64,000 nucleotides of DNA from Pratylenchus scribneri (taxonomy: Eukaryota > Nematoda > Chromadorea > Rhabditida > Pratylenchidae): the NCBI GenBank assembly GCA_030063045.1, contig JAQSEB010000042.1:1116001-1180000 (forward strand), read 5' to 3'. Positions 12,498 through 21,552 of the stretch are shown one piece after another. Every line of letters starts with the position of its first letter. Within the stretch, counting starts at the first letter, position 1. The notes below the pieces were generated by a model that was given only the letters and a program-made list of their open reading frames with translations, made no database searches and had not been told where the DNA came from. Made by a program: the position numbers and the translations under genes.

Positions 12498-13919
12498 TCA
12501 ACAAAATAAAAAACCCCTCCTCTCAATGAAAAACTTTCTGATTGAAGGCAAAATTGAATCAGATGAGAATGGATGAATTTGTATTGAAGGTCGAATCCAC
12601 GAAGGAAATACTTGACGATTCATTTCGGCATAGCGAGAATCAGCCAATATTACGGTGCCAAAATCCTGAAATTTTCAGTTAATAATAAAATTAAATTTGA
12701 TTGTTGATTTCCTCACATCTTTGTGCCGAATTACTCGTCCAAGTGCCTGATTCACGGATCGAATTGCCTCATTTTCGTACCATTCATTCGGATTCCTTTT
12801 GTGGATGGCATATCTTTTTAAATATTCCTTCTTCAGCAGAATCTTGGGTTCGTAAATTGGTGCAAATGGGATGCTAACAACGACCACAGTGCGACAATGG
12901 CTGTCGGGAAAATCGATGCCTTCACTCAACTGAAATAAAAAAAAATGAAAAACTTGCTAAATAAATTTTATTTTATTTATGTAAATTTTTGATACATTAA
13001 AATTGCAAATTTCATTTCAATAAATTCCTTGCCTTTCCTCTGCAAACAGCAAATAAAATTGCGCCTCCGGCTCGAATGGCGGTATCGAAATCACGCAATA
13101 GATTTGGAATTTCGGTATTGTTCTTTGTCTCACAAAATATTTGCTTCTGTCTGTCTAATTTTGCCCACATTTTTGTACTCTTCCAATGTGAAATGAAATT
13201 GTCCATTTGTGCATAGGAAGGAAAGAAGACCAACATTCCGCGAGGTGTTATTCCCATCAATTTCAGCACCAATTCGCCAACTGCTTCTTTGTAATTGTCA
13301 GCATTTCTTAATAAAAAATATATTAATTAATTGATTTAGAATGGTTTGAATTTTTAATGGATTATTTTAATATGGGTAAAGAATAAAAATAAAATTATAT
13401 TTTCTGATTGTTAAAAAGTAAATGACCAATTTTTGAAAATTCTTATTTTTATATTTTTAATCAATAAAAATTCTGTTACCTGTTTTCATATGTTCCCAGC
13501 AGTGGAACATTGTTTGGGTCTGGTCCTTTTTTGATAATTCCAACTATCAAATTTTCTTGCCGGGCACAATGTCCTGATTCGAAAATTTCGCCAAAATGAA
13601 TGCCCACTGTGTTCTTGAATGTGTCCAATGGGGCCAGTGTGCTCGATGAGAGAAGAATTGATCGAGTCCCCCGCAATTCCAAATAGCGCATGGCTACAGC
13701 TGCATTGAAGCACCTGTTTTTTAATTGAAGATGATTGTGTTTTTATTCCCAAACATTTCTTTTTGTTTTTTCCCAAAATCTTTGATTTTCGTATTTCAGA
13801 AATTTTTTATTTCTAATATTTTGTTCTTTTAAAATATTATGTTTTTTACTTTCCCATAAATTTTGTGTATTTTTTTTCTGTAAGCATTTTTATATTTTTT
13901 TTCAGAAGCATTATGTATT

Positions 13920-14520
13920 TTCTTTTTCAAAACATTTGCGTTTTCTCAAACATTTGTGTTTTATCAAACAATTGTTTTCCTAAACTTTGTGTTTTTCTGT
14001 TTCCTCAAACATTTGTGTTTTCCCTAACATTTGTGTTTCCCAAACATCTGTGTTTTCTCAAACATTTTTGTTTTCCTAAACATTTGTGTTTTCTCAAACA
14101 TTTGTGTTTCCCCAAACATTTGTGTTTTCCCAAACATTTGTGTTTTATCAAACATTTTTGTTTTCCTAAACATTTGTGTTTTCTCAAACATTTGTGTTTT
14201 CCCAAACATTTGTGTTTTATCAAACATTTGTGTTTTCCCAAACATTTGTGTTTTATCAAGCAATTTTTTTCCTAAACATTTGTGTTTTCCTATACATTTT
14301 TGTTTTCTCAAACATTTGTGTTTTATCAAACATTTTTTTCCCAAACATTTGTGTTTTTCTAAACATTTTTGTTTTCTCAAACAATTGTATTTTCCCAAAC
14401 ATTTGTGTTTTCTCAAACATTTTTCTTTTCCCAAACATTTGTGTTTTATCAAACAATGTGTTTTCCCAAACATTTTGTGTTTCCAAAACATCGGTGTTTT
14501 CCGTTTTCCCAAACATTTTT
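13920..14520. repeat. CAAACATTTGTGTTTTC minisatellite in rtel-1 intron
   Basis: About 25-30 imperfect copies of a ~24-bp unit fill this intron: CAAACATTTGTGTTTTCTC/CCC/CTA with variants. The unit length and lack of stops keep frames open on both strands, giving FPKHLCFLKHLC-like and KTQMFGKTQMFDK-like translations. These are not genes. The array lies between the exons at 13480-13713 and 14621-14822. Confidence 0.9.
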
Positions 14521-15809
14521 TTATATTTTAAAAATTCTTCAAAACTGTAAATATTCTATAAATTTTTATTCTCCTCCAGAACATTTCAATTCTTAAAATT
14601 AACATAAAAAAGCTGCTTACCAATAATGCAATTCCGTCGCTCCTCCTCTTTTGTCGATGAAAAGTAGAAAATGAACGGAGGCATCTTCTTCGGTGGCGTT
14701 CTTATTGTTAGATGGAGATCGATGACCATCGGTTGATGCATCGATGAAAACGCACGAAATCAAGGTGGAAAATTCGATGAGTGATGTGCCTCGAATTGCC
14801 CAAATTCCTTTGTTTTTATCAGCTGCAAATACAAGAAAATTTATTATTCAAATTAAATATTTAGTTTTTTTTTACCATTTTTGGCTAAAAATAGCCCAAT
14901 TCGATCGATAATTTTGCGGATTTGGTCACGTTGATTTCGATGGATTTGGGCGGACCGCAACAATTCGATCATTTTAGAGCCAGGAAAATATTTTCCATGC
15001 AATCCTGGTAAAGTTTCCCCACCATCCTGATCAAGGGCATCAATTTGCTCTTCGAATGATTGTAGCATTTCTAAAAAATATATTTTATTTTTTGATGGAG
15101 CGAAGAACTATTGAAAAATTTTGCTCAATTGTATGGGTTGTATAGATTTATTTAAAAAAATAACCAACCAAGTAAATTTGAAACTTCCTCCTTGTTAAAC
15201 ATTTTTTCCTCATTGCCAACTTCTTTCTTTTCATCGCTGAATTCCACAAAATTTTCGCCATCCTCGTCCTAAATAAATTCATTTTTTCTCATCTAAACTT
15301 GAATTAATGAACCATTTCCATTTGTTGGCACAATTCTTCCTCCTCTTCCTTTTTCTTGATCATTTCCAGCACATATTTCGCTTCCTTAATGGCTTCGGCC
15401 AGTCTTCTAGTAGAGAAATCCATTGAAATTGCTTCTTCCGCTTCTTTTTCAATATTATGCCCTTCATCAAAGATCAAAATTGAACCTTTGACCTGAAATT
15501 TTTTAAAATATTGGCATGATTATTTGATTGATTGGCAGCAAAAATGTCCCATTATTACCTTCGGCCTAAAATTATAAATTAAGATAATGGCGGTCTACCC
15601 TTGAATAACATACAAGTCGTGAAGTTTAGGATCCAGCAAATAGTTGTATGGCAACAAAATCAAATCGGCTCGTTCAAACATTTGGCGTGCTCGATAGAAG
15701 GGACAATGGCTATAATTATAAAAATAAATTAACTGAAAAATTAAATGAAAATTACTTTAAATTTGTGGCAATTCCCTTCAAATCCTCAATATCCATTGCT
15801 TGTCCATTG

Positions 15810-15817
15810 GCCTTTTC
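15810..15817. repeat. Left 8-bp target duplication of the MITE
   Basis: GCCTTTTC directly precedes the MITE end GGTAATAGTGTCG. The identical 8 bp follows the other MITE end at 38106-38113. Counting one copy restores the phase of the helicase exon across the insertion. Confidence 0.92.
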
Positions 15818-15888
15818 GGTAATAGTGTCGTTCGTTCCCCCCTTTTTTTCCAAAAAAAATTTTTTAATTTTATTTTTCCCTAAAAACA

Positions 15889-15894
15889 TGTATT
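15889..15894. repeat. Left 6-bp target duplication of the Polinton
   Basis: TGTATT precedes the Polinton terminus at 15895, and the same six bases follow the other terminus at 37561-37566. A 6-bp duplication is the hallmark of Polinton/Maverick integration. Confidence 0.95.
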
Positions 15895-16250
15895 AGTAGT
15901 CATTTGTATAGGGAGTGTCAAAAGGGAGCTAAGGGATCAATGATCAAAAAAGATCTAACTAAAAGATCTAAACAAATATCCATTGACTATATCTCAAAAT
16001 CTCTAAGAAATCTCTCCCCAAATCTAATGGTTGGCTGAAGCCAACATATAGTCCTTTCTAACTTCCATAAATGGTCATTTTAATAATTTTTATTAAATTT
16101 TTAATATTCCAAAAAATCAATTTTCCTTTAATCATCCCTCCATTCATCCTCATCCTCAACGGCTCTCCCCTTCCCTTCCTATCCACTTCCTCCTATCCAA
16201 TCAATTATTTCGTAATCATCCCTCCCCACCCTATTCTTCTCCCATCCTCC
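15895..16250 (+). repeat. Left terminal inverted repeat of the Polinton
   Basis: Beginning at 15895 this matches the reverse complement of about 37220-37560: AGTAGTCATTTGTATAGGG(A/T)GTGTC, AAAAGGGAGCT, GATCAAAAAAGATCTAA, AAATCTCTAAGAAATC and GG(C)TGA(A/C)TGAAGCCAACAT. Similarity fades inward into a pyrimidine-rich zone that still matches weakly (CCTCATCGGC). The inner limit is approximate. Confidence 0.88.
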
Positions 16251-16562
16251 CCAAAAAGATCTAACTAAAAGATCTAAACAAATATCCATTGACTATATCT
16301 CAAAATCTCTAAGAAATCTCTCCCCAAATCTAAGTGTTGACTAAAGCCAACATCTAAGGCCTACTTTTTAATTCCTTATATGGATTTTAATATTTTTTAA
16401 TAAAATTTTAATTTTCCAAAAAAATCAATTTTCCCTTAATCATCCCTCCATTCATCCCCAGTCTCCCCATCCTCATCGGCTCTCCCCTTCCCCTCCTATC
16501 CACTTCCTCCTCTTCAATCAATTATTTCGAAATCATGCCTCCCCACCCCATTCTTCTCCCTT
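15951..16562 (+). repeat. 306-bp tandem duplication at the left Polinton end
   Basis: The segment starting AGATCTAACTAAAAGATC at 15951 is repeated head-to-tail from 16257. Both copies contain ATCCATTGACTATATCTC, CTCTAAGAAATCTCTCCCC, TCCAAAAAA.TCAATTTTCC and the pyrimidine-rich TCCACTTCCTCCT zone. The right end has only one equivalent. The two copies differ by scattered substitutions. Confidence 0.88.
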
Positions 16563-17034
16563 CCTCCCCACAAAAAAAAACAAAAAGGAAACTGGGACCA
16601 TCTTAATTTTATTTCATAATTTTCCTTATCAAAAATTTCGTTCATTAAAAATCTTCCCTCTTCCCAATTTACATAATTTCGTTACCCCTTCCCAAAATTT
16701 ATTAACTTAATTTTTCAGCCAAAAATCAAATTTATTTTTTTTTAAAAAAGTCCTCGAGGAAAATGTATGGAAAGAAGAGACGCCAAAAGGGTCAAAATGA
16801 ATATTACTTTATTTGGTGATCATTTTTTGTTGACCATTTTTGTTGAATTTGATTTTCCTATTTAATCAATATTTGATTTTTTATATTATTTTATTCATTT
16901 ATATTTTTATTCAATAAAAACATTTTTCATTATTTTTTATGGGAAGCATACCGGAAGGCATTTCTATTACACCCCCTTGGATAGTTCGGGAGTATATAAG
17001 TAGACAGAAATTCATCATTTGTCATTCGAAAAAA
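16563..17034 (+). promoter_or_regulatory. Leader region with TATATAAG box before the first Polinton gene
   Basis: This 470-bp stretch is non-coding and AT-rich. A TATATAAG box (16993-17000) followed by TAGACAG lies 34 bp before the ATG at 17035. An open frame begins upstream at 16939, but it would start before the TATA box. The later ATG is therefore preferred as the true start. Confidence 0.65.
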
Positions 17035-17811
17035 ATGTCAGAATTCAAACTAGAAATTCTTCCATCTGAATTGAAAATCTCCAGTTCCAGATTGGACTCC
17101 CCTTCCACGTTCCCCTTTGAACATAAACCAAAGTCGAAGATTTTTTACATTGACTTTTTGTTGATAAAGGAGGGAATATCCCTGTACTGTAACCGATTGA
17201 GGGGTACAAATTTTATCCAATTTGTCCGTACATATGATCTGCCCCAAAAGTGCATCTTTCGATTGGTCAATGGGGAGCAGGATTATACGATAACTATAAA
17301 CTCGGAAACTCCCACCCGTTACTTTTTAAAATTGAAGAGGGACGCCAAAGGAATAATCCAAAAGATTGATGGAAAGCTGCTCCCTATCAAGGAACGAAAA
17401 GCGACAACGGATAAGAAGAACCAGAGGCTCCACACAATGATCAAAACAGTACTGGCTTTTTTAGACTTAATCGTAGACGACAAACAGGCCGTTGAACATT
17501 TCAAGGATAATTTCAAAAATCAAGGTGGCCCCGAATTTGAACAGTTTTTGGATCTCCTTTCAATGGGAACGTCATTTATCAGTCAAGAGCAAAGGGAACT
17601 ATACGAAAAAAACTAGGAAGCGGTGCAACAACGGGGAGTAGCGAATGAATCCATTAAAGCTCTTTTGGAAACGATTTCGGCAGTGGCAACCTTCATCGAA
17701 TTTTTGATTCCATCCCCAGAGAAGCCAATGAGTCCGATAAAAGAAGAAAAAGAACCAAAGATTGAACCAACGGAAGAGGAAACCATGATCGAACCGTCGG
17801 CGGATATTTAA
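17035..17811 (+). pseudogene. Unrecognised Polinton gene, split by one in-frame TAG
   Basis: This is the first gene on the + strand, and I do not recognise the product. It begins MSEFKLEILPSELK, is mixed alpha/beta in character, with a basic stretch (KERKATTDKKNQR), a hydrophobic helix (LAFLDLIVD) and a Glu/Pro-rich acidic C-terminus. The frame is closed by TAG at 17614-17616 after about 193 codons and continues in the same frame for another 65 codons to the TAA at 17809-17811. The downstream part has the same coding character, so the TAG looks like a single nonsense change or a read-through site. The stop is directly followed by the ATPase frame. Its position just before the ATPase suggests a role in particle assembly, but this is only context. 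Confidence 0.65.
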
Positions 17812-17841
17812 ATGATCGATAGTGATATTCTTTTAATCATA

Positions 17842-18495
17842 ATGGAAATTTCCACATTCTCAGATAAAGATTTAAAATTTAAATCCCCATTTGGTATGAT
17901 AATATCAGGGCCTAGTTCTTCGGGAAAAAGTACCCTTCTCCTGAGATTTATTGCCGAAGCCCATTCCCTAATTACTCCCCCACCCAAATCCATGCTATAT
18001 TGTTTTGGAGAAATGAGCACCATTATACCGGATCTCCAAAAAATTGGCATTCCCGTTTATAGCGGGGTACCTCCCGAAGAATTGATTAAACGCCAAGAGA
18101 AGCCACTACTTCTAATCCTGGATGATTTATTATTGAGTATATCAGAGGATTATTTGTCAAAACTATTTACCGCCAAGAGTCATCATCAGAATTTCGCCGT
18201 TGTCTTTGTAACCCAAAATTTGTTTGAGAAAAAGATTAAAGTAGCCCGACAAAATGCTCAATACTTAATCCTAATGAGATCCCCAAATTCTGCATTGTCC
18301 ATAAGGAACATTGGAGTCCAACTATTTCCACGTCAATTGGATTTCTTCTTGGATGCCTACAAACAAGCAACTAATGAACCCTATGGCTATTTGGTTGTCG
18401 ATATGCATGCCGCATCGGATCCCCTTCTTCGACTACGGACAAATCTATTTAAAGATGATGAGCTACCATCCATCTTCATACCAAAAAATGTCTAA
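17842..18495 (+). CDS. Polinton genome-packaging ATPase (FtsK/HerA type)
   Basis: This P-loop ATPase is expected to drive the element's DNA into capsids. From the ATG at 17842 it is 217 residues. It has a Walker A GPSSSGKST (about 23-31), a Walker B hydrophobic strand ending LLILDDLL (about 89-96), and a VVFVTQNLF segment that fits the sensor strand of this family. The length is close to the usual compact Polinton ATPase. An in-frame ATG at 17812 would add 10 hydrophobic residues; the internal start is preferred because the domain begins there. The gene starts 30 bp after the stop of the preceding gene and overlaps the next by 8 bp. Confidence 0.92.
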   Translation: MEISTFSDKDLKFKSPFGMIISGPSSSGKSTLLLRFIAEAHSLITPPPKSMLYCFGEMSTIIPDLQKIGIPVYSGVPPEELIKRQEKPLLLILDDLLLSISEDYLSKLFTAKSHHQNFAVVFVTQNLFEKKIKVARQNAQYLILMRSPNSALSIRNIGVQLFPRQLDFFLDAYKQATNEPYGYLVVDMHAASDPLLRLRTNLFKDDELPSIFIPKNV

Positions 18496-18847
18496 TATAC
18501 CCGAATATATTATTGAGAATAAAAAATTTTTACAACTATTAGCAAAAACAAAATCGGAAAAGAAGCTACGTAAACAATTAAAAAATGCCTCCTCCCCACA
18601 ATTGCTTGCATTGATCGAATTTTGTTTGAACATTTTAACCAACCGATTTTCATTGACTACTCGCCAGAAGAAACGAATGTCCCCATATGCTGATTATATC
18701 CGTAAAATGAGTAGACTGAAAACGGAAAAGGGTGCAAGAAGATTTATTGTCCAAAAGGGTACCGGTGCAGGACCTGCCTTCTTTACGGCATTGCTTACTC
18801 CCCTACTAATCGAAATTGCCAAGGCGGCTATAAAAAGAGATGAATGA
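18488..18847 (+). CDS. Small basic protein with C-terminal hydrophobic segment (PX-like)
   Basis: The product is 119 residues: a helical basic N-terminus (KTKSEKKLRKQLKNASS), a conserved-looking LLALIEFCLNIL helix, a strongly basic middle (TRQKKRMSPYADYIRKM) and a Gly/Ala-rich hydrophobic tail (about 91-114). This layout is that of a short protein found next to the ATPase and capsid genes in many animal Polintons and sometimes compared with adenovirus core protein X. That comparison is tentative. The start ATG (18488) overlaps the ATPase stop by 8 bp; the longer frame starting at 18311 is only an extension inside the ATPase gene. It probably binds DNA or membrane in the virion. Confidence 0.72.
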   Translation: MSNIPEYIIENKKFLQLLAKTKSEKKLRKQLKNASSPQLLALIEFCLNILTNRFSLTTRQKKRMSPYADYIRKMSRLKTEKGARRFIVQKGTGAGPAFFTALLTPLLIEIAKAAIKRDE

Positions 18848-18881
18848 GAGATAATTTCACATATACTATTGTATTTTTCCA

Positions 18882-20363
18882 ATGGCAAATAAATTGATTA
18901 TTATTCCGGAACAAATTTATCGTGGTCTTACATCGGTCCGTGATACGGGCGATGATAGTTTAGACTATACACGAAGACAAATTGAAAAGATTAAGAATGA
19001 GAAAATCGATCCATCCAGAAAAAATGTAAAATATAACCAAGAATTAAGAAGATATTTATCAATTAAAAATGAAAAGGAGAATAAGCCAATCAGAGTAGAG
19101 GTAACCAAAGGAGTCAAAATGGTGATGAAAAAAGGGGATGAGGAAGAAGAGGAAATAATTCCACCGGATGAGCCGGATACGTTACCAGCAAAGAAAAGTA
19201 GACCCGAAATGTCCAGAAAACCAAATAGACCTAATCTAACCCGAGCCAAATTGATTAGTCCAGATAAGAAGAGAGGACCAGGTAGAGCCCGGAGTCCGCC
19301 AATACCTGCTGAACCGATTGAGCCACCCGCTCTCCCCCCAAATCCGGATGAAATTTTTGTACCAGGATTGGATGAGGATCGGCCGTCTACATCTATAGTA
19401 ACCCAGCCCCCTACACTAGCCCAGCCCCCTTCAATTGAAATGCCATCCTTTCCTCCAAAAATATGGGGCGGACCATTTCGATCAAAAGGTGCTTCCAACC
19501 TGCGTTCGCCAGCAGCAGGCCGGAATAAGCGAATACAGAAGAAGCCTTATCCAAAGAAAAAACCAAAGGCAATTGCAGAAGATGATGAGCCCCAGTCACG
19601 TCCTATAATCGAAGAATTGGTAGACGACTCGACACTTCCAGAAATAATGCCTCCCCAATCAAAATTGGCAATCGCTCCCCAACCCGAACGACCAATGGAA
19701 TTGGATTTCCCACTAGTCGATCGACCCAACTATCGTAAGAAAGGATATGATCCGGACCTATTGGAATTTTTGACACCCGGAGTGAGATATGAAAGATTGA
19801 AAAGAAGAGCAACGGATGTTGACGAATACCCGGGGAGTAAGAAAGCCAGATTCCAAGATCCAATATTGGCTTTACCAACCCCACCACCAAGGAGAGGACC
19901 AAAGAGAAAGCTATTGGATGTGCCCGAATCGAACAAGAAACAAAAATTCGCCCTACCATCCAGTGTCAAAAAGGCGATCAAAGGCAAAAGGCGACATTCC
20001 AATTTGCGTTCACCAGCAGCAAATAGGAAGAAGGCAATCAAAGGAAAACCTCCAATAAAAGCCATCCTAGACAAATTCCCGATAAGTGCAATCGAAGACA
20101 AACCCGGATTAAAGGCGATTGAAGACAAACCCGGATTAAAGGCGATCGAAGGTAAACCACCATTATTGGCGATAATGCCACCACCAAGAAAGGGAACGAA
20201 AAGAAAACAAGCAGATGAAGAGTCTACGGTAACAAAGAAGATAAAATGGGCGGAGAGAGAGCCAACCAGAATCGATACATTGAAATGGGCAAAGAGAAAA
20301 CCTACAAAATTCGATACAAAGAAATGGGCCAGTCGAAAACCTACACTTAGAGAATTGTTGTAA
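18882..20363 (+). CDS. Lys/Pro-rich repetitive Polinton protein, likely DNA-binding core protein
   Basis: The 493-residue product has a structured N-terminus (about 1-70, with KYNQELRRYLSI, a motif recurring in the same position in other Polintons) followed by a long disordered, basic and proline-rich region. Internal repeats include SNLRSPAAxRxK (two copies, about residues 206 and 372), KAI(E/K)xKPxLKAIE units near 400-430, and WAxRxPTxxDTxKWA units at the C-terminus. Several KKxR/RKKP clusters could act as nuclear localisation signals. The composition suggests a nucleoprotein or core role similar in kind to adenoviral core proteins, inferred only from charge and context. The start ATG lies 35 bp after the preceding stop. 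Confidence 0.75.
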   Translation: MANKLIIIPEQIYRGLTSVRDTGDDSLDYTRRQIEKIKNEKIDPSRKNVKYNQELRRYLSIKNEKENKPIRVEVTKGVKMVMKKGDEEEEEIIPPDEPDTLPAKKSRPEMSRKPNRPNLTRAKLISPDKKRGPGRARSPPIPAEPIEPPALPPNPDEIFVPGLDEDRPSTSIVTQPPTLAQPPSIEMPSFPPKIWGGPFRSKGASNLRSPAAGRNKRIQKKPYPKKKPKAIAEDDEPQSRPIIEELVDDSTLPEIMPPQSKLAIAPQPERPMELDFPLVDRPNYRKKGYDPDLLEFLTPGVRYERLKRRATDVDEYPGSKKARFQDPILALPTPPPRRGPKRKLLDVPESNKKQKFALPSSVKKAIKGKRRHSNLRSPAANRKKAIKGKPPIKAILDKFPISAIEDKPGLKAIEDKPGLKAIEGKPPLLAIMPPPRKGTKRKQADEESTVTKKIKWAEREPTRIDTLKWAKRKPTKFDTKKWASRKPTLRELL

Positions 20364-20408
20364 AATGTTTATTTAAACTCGATAAATCTTATCATAATCT
20401 ATTCTAAT

Positions 20409-21488
20409 ATGGAAGAAAAATTGTCCGAAATCTATAATGATCCCACAAATCCAGCCGGCTTTGCCGGTGTTCAACCCTTATTAGAGGCGGCCAAGAAAAA
20501 GGATGGAAATATTAATAAAAAAGATGTAGACCACTTTCTACAGGGTCACCGTACCTATACCCTACATCGTCCCCGTAGAGTACATTTCAAAAGGGCAAAG
20601 ACCGTAGCCTCTGGGTATATGACTGATGTACAAGTAGATTTGGCTGACATGAAGTCCCTATCCCGTACTAATAAAGGTTACAAATACATTCTAGTGGGGA
20701 TTGATGTCCTATCTAAACAAATTTTTGCTACCCCTGTAAAAACCAAAAAAGCCGATGATATGTTGGAAGCATTTAAAAAATTACTCGAGCAAATGCCCCA
20801 AAATCCATGGCGAATATATTCGGATCTGGGAACGGAATTTTGTAATGGAACATTGTCAAAATTCTTCGAAAGTGAACAAATACAAAAGTTGAAGGCCAGC
20901 TCCCCATACCAAAAAGCCTCGCTTGCTGAACGAGCCATACGGAACATGAAACAACGACTCTACAGATACATGGGACATAAATCAAAGGCTATATGGATAG
21001 ATGTTTTACCACAAATTGTTGATGCCATAAATCATTCAAAGAGTCGAACCCATGGAATGAGGCCAGTGGATGTTACCCCCGAAAATGCCCAGCAAGTATG
21101 GGAAAAGTTGTATGGAGGAGAATACGATATATCGAAAAAGACGGTGCCAAAATTTAAGGAAGGCGATTTTGTACGAATGAGTCGAGGAAAAGGGAAATTC
21201 GAAAAGAGCTATACTCAAAATTGGGATGATGAAATACTCGAGATTGACGAGGTGAAGAGACAAGGAAAACCGATACAATACAAAGTCAAGGATGAAAAGG
21301 GAGAAAAATTCAAAGGTAATTTTTACGGTGAAGAACTGGCCAAAGTGAGGAAGGAAGCCGACACAGAATATAAGATCGAGAAGGTGTTAAGAAAGAAGAC
21401 ATTATCAGATGGAACAAAACAAATATTAGTTCGATTTAAAGGATATCCTAATGAAACATATTGGATTAATGAAATTAATATGGCTTGA
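20409..21488 (+). CDS. Polinton integrase (rve family) with C-terminal chromodomain
   Basis: This retroviral-type integrase inserts the element and makes the 6-bp target duplication. It is 359 residues. The N-terminal region runs to about residue 65. The rve catalytic core carries D77 (in VDLADM), D139 (in YSDLGTEF) and E174 (in SLAERAIRNMK), the expected D,D,E set with about 34 residues between the last two. A small SH3-like segment follows (VGD-like FKEGDFVRM, about 245-300). A chromodomain closes the protein (YKIEKVLRKK...ILVRFKGYPNETYWINE). The gene is intact. Upstream AT-rich sequence has no perfect TATATAA box. Confidence 0.96.
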   Translation: MEEKLSEIYNDPTNPAGFAGVQPLLEAAKKKDGNINKKDVDHFLQGHRTYTLHRPRRVHFKRAKTVASGYMTDVQVDLADMKSLSRTNKGYKYILVGIDVLSKQIFATPVKTKKADDMLEAFKKLLEQMPQNPWRIYSDLGTEFCNGTLSKFFESEQIQKLKASSPYQKASLAERAIRNMKQRLYRYMGHKSKAIWIDVLPQIVDAINHSKSRTHGMRPVDVTPENAQQVWEKLYGGEYDISKKTVPKFKEGDFVRMSRGKGKFEKSYTQNWDDEILEIDEVKRQGKPIQYKVKDEKGEKFKGNFYGEELAKVRKEADTEYKIEKVLRKKTLSDGTKQILVRFKGYPNETYWINEINMA

Positions 21489-21515
21489 ATAAAAATGTTT
21501 ACATAGACTCGACAC

Positions 21516-21523
21516 TATATAAG
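21516..21523 (+). promoter_or_regulatory. TATATAAG box of the penton-like gene
   Basis: TATATAAGTA lies 29 bp before the ATG at 21553. The same ten bases occur before the first gene (16993) and before the membrane-protein gene (26335), pointing to a shared core promoter. Confidence 0.65.
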
Positions 21524-21552
21524 TATTCGAAAATCGGGGATCCGCAAAGAAA

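Noticed and set aside
14005..14531. Overlapping open frames of 84-166 codons on both strands in the CAAACATTTGTG repeat
   Set aside because: They are translations of a stop-free minisatellite inside an rtel-1 intron; no domain and the same pattern in several frames.
15648..15896. + strand frame crossing from rtel-1 into the MITE
   Set aside because: It is the antisense of the helicase exon plus the MITE arm.
16071..16268. 65-codon Ile/Pro/Ser-rich frame in the left Polinton end
   Set aside because: It lies within the pyrimidine-rich terminal repeat and is explained by composition.
18965..20128. Several long - strand frames under the Lys/Pro-rich gene
   Set aside because: They are shadow frames of a coding region with biased composition; no TATA box or domain.
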